From JALOAT01 sp050179875 (GTDB taxonomy: Bacteria; Pseudomonadota; Gammaproteobacteria; Thiohalomonadales; Thiohalomonadaceae): a stretch of DNA of 5,533 nucleotides. Positions 5,496 through 5,533 of the stretch are shown here, piece by piece. Position numbers and translations under genes: made by a program. The notes under the pieces are model-generated. The model did not search any database and had not been told where the DNA came from. It saw only the letters and a program-made list of their open reading frames with translations. Where the stretch lies: assembly GCA_050179875.1 (NCBI GenBank), contig JBFXES010000191.1:1-5533 (forward strand), read 5' to 3'. Numbering within the stretch: position 1 is the stretch's first letter; each line of letters opens with the position of its first letter.

Positions 5496-5533
5496 ATGAC
5501 TCAGGCGACCCAAGTGGAAGAAGTTAGCGCGAA
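5496..5533 (+). CDS. Start of an unidentified protein-coding gene (cut by window edge)
   Basis: ATG at 5496 with a good Shine-Dalgarno core six bases upstream opens a frame that runs off the window after 12 full codons, reading MTQATQVEEVSA. It is the rightward partner of the divergent glycosyltransferase gene. Twelve residues are too few to name a family, and no signal peptide is visible in them. The call rests on the ribosome site and on the long preceding non-coding stretch. Confidence 0.55.
   Translation, partial: MTQATQVEEVSA

Noticed and set aside
5435..5527. Short plus-strand frame from ATG 5435 (MSKKGRQSTL...)
   Set aside because: It has no ribosome site and contains the Shine-Dalgarno and start of the better-supported frame at 5496. 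It ends after about 30 codons.

Overview
The window is GC-rich, densely coding proteobacterial DNA. The CysQ, CysD and CysN-CysC proteins look gammaproteobacterial, but no genus can be assigned from the sequence alone. It carries an assimilatory sulfate-activation locus, followed by a glycosyltransferase on the opposite strand and the first codons of an unidentified gene at the right edge.

Layout. Positions 353 to 1 (minus) hold the N-terminal part of cysQ (3'-phosphoadenosine 5'-phosphate phosphatase), cut by the left edge. A divergent regulatory region of about 100 bp follows (354-456). It has a sigma70-type promoter facing right (TTGTGG, 17 bp, TATAAT) and a perfect 7-bp dyad over its -35 box. 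From 457 an open frame runs without a stop to 2235. Its first ~260 residues are a remodelled IS630-type transposase: helix-turn-helix, winged helix and a crippled DDE core. Its last 299 residues are a complete CysD (ATP sulfurylase small subunit). cysNC (2235-4142) overlaps the cysD stop by one base and encodes a CysN GTPase fused to CysC (APS kinase). A 27-bp palindrome (4155-4181) lies between cysNC and a convergent gene for a GT-B glycosyltransferase (5210 to 4209, minus). The 285 bp between that gene and the last start codon (5496) holds a large composite palindrome (5357-5417) and no gene I can support.

How the genes work together. CysD with the CysN domain makes adenosine 5'-phosphosulfate (APS) from sulfate and ATP, driven by GTP hydrolysis. 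The CysC domain phosphorylates APS to PAPS. CysQ removes the PAP left after PAPS is used. No PAPS reductase (cysH) or sulfite reductase is in the window, so PAPS could go to cysteine synthesis or to sulfotransferases.

The most unusual element is the transposase-derived DNA-binding segment joined in frame to CysD, immediately downstream of a dyad-bearing divergent promoter. It has lost at least two of the three expected catalytic acids but keeps an uninterrupted reading frame. A domesticated regulator of the sulfate-activation operon, made as a CysD fusion or from the same message, is a reasonable hypothesis. A decaying IS remnant that happens to stay open is the main alternative.
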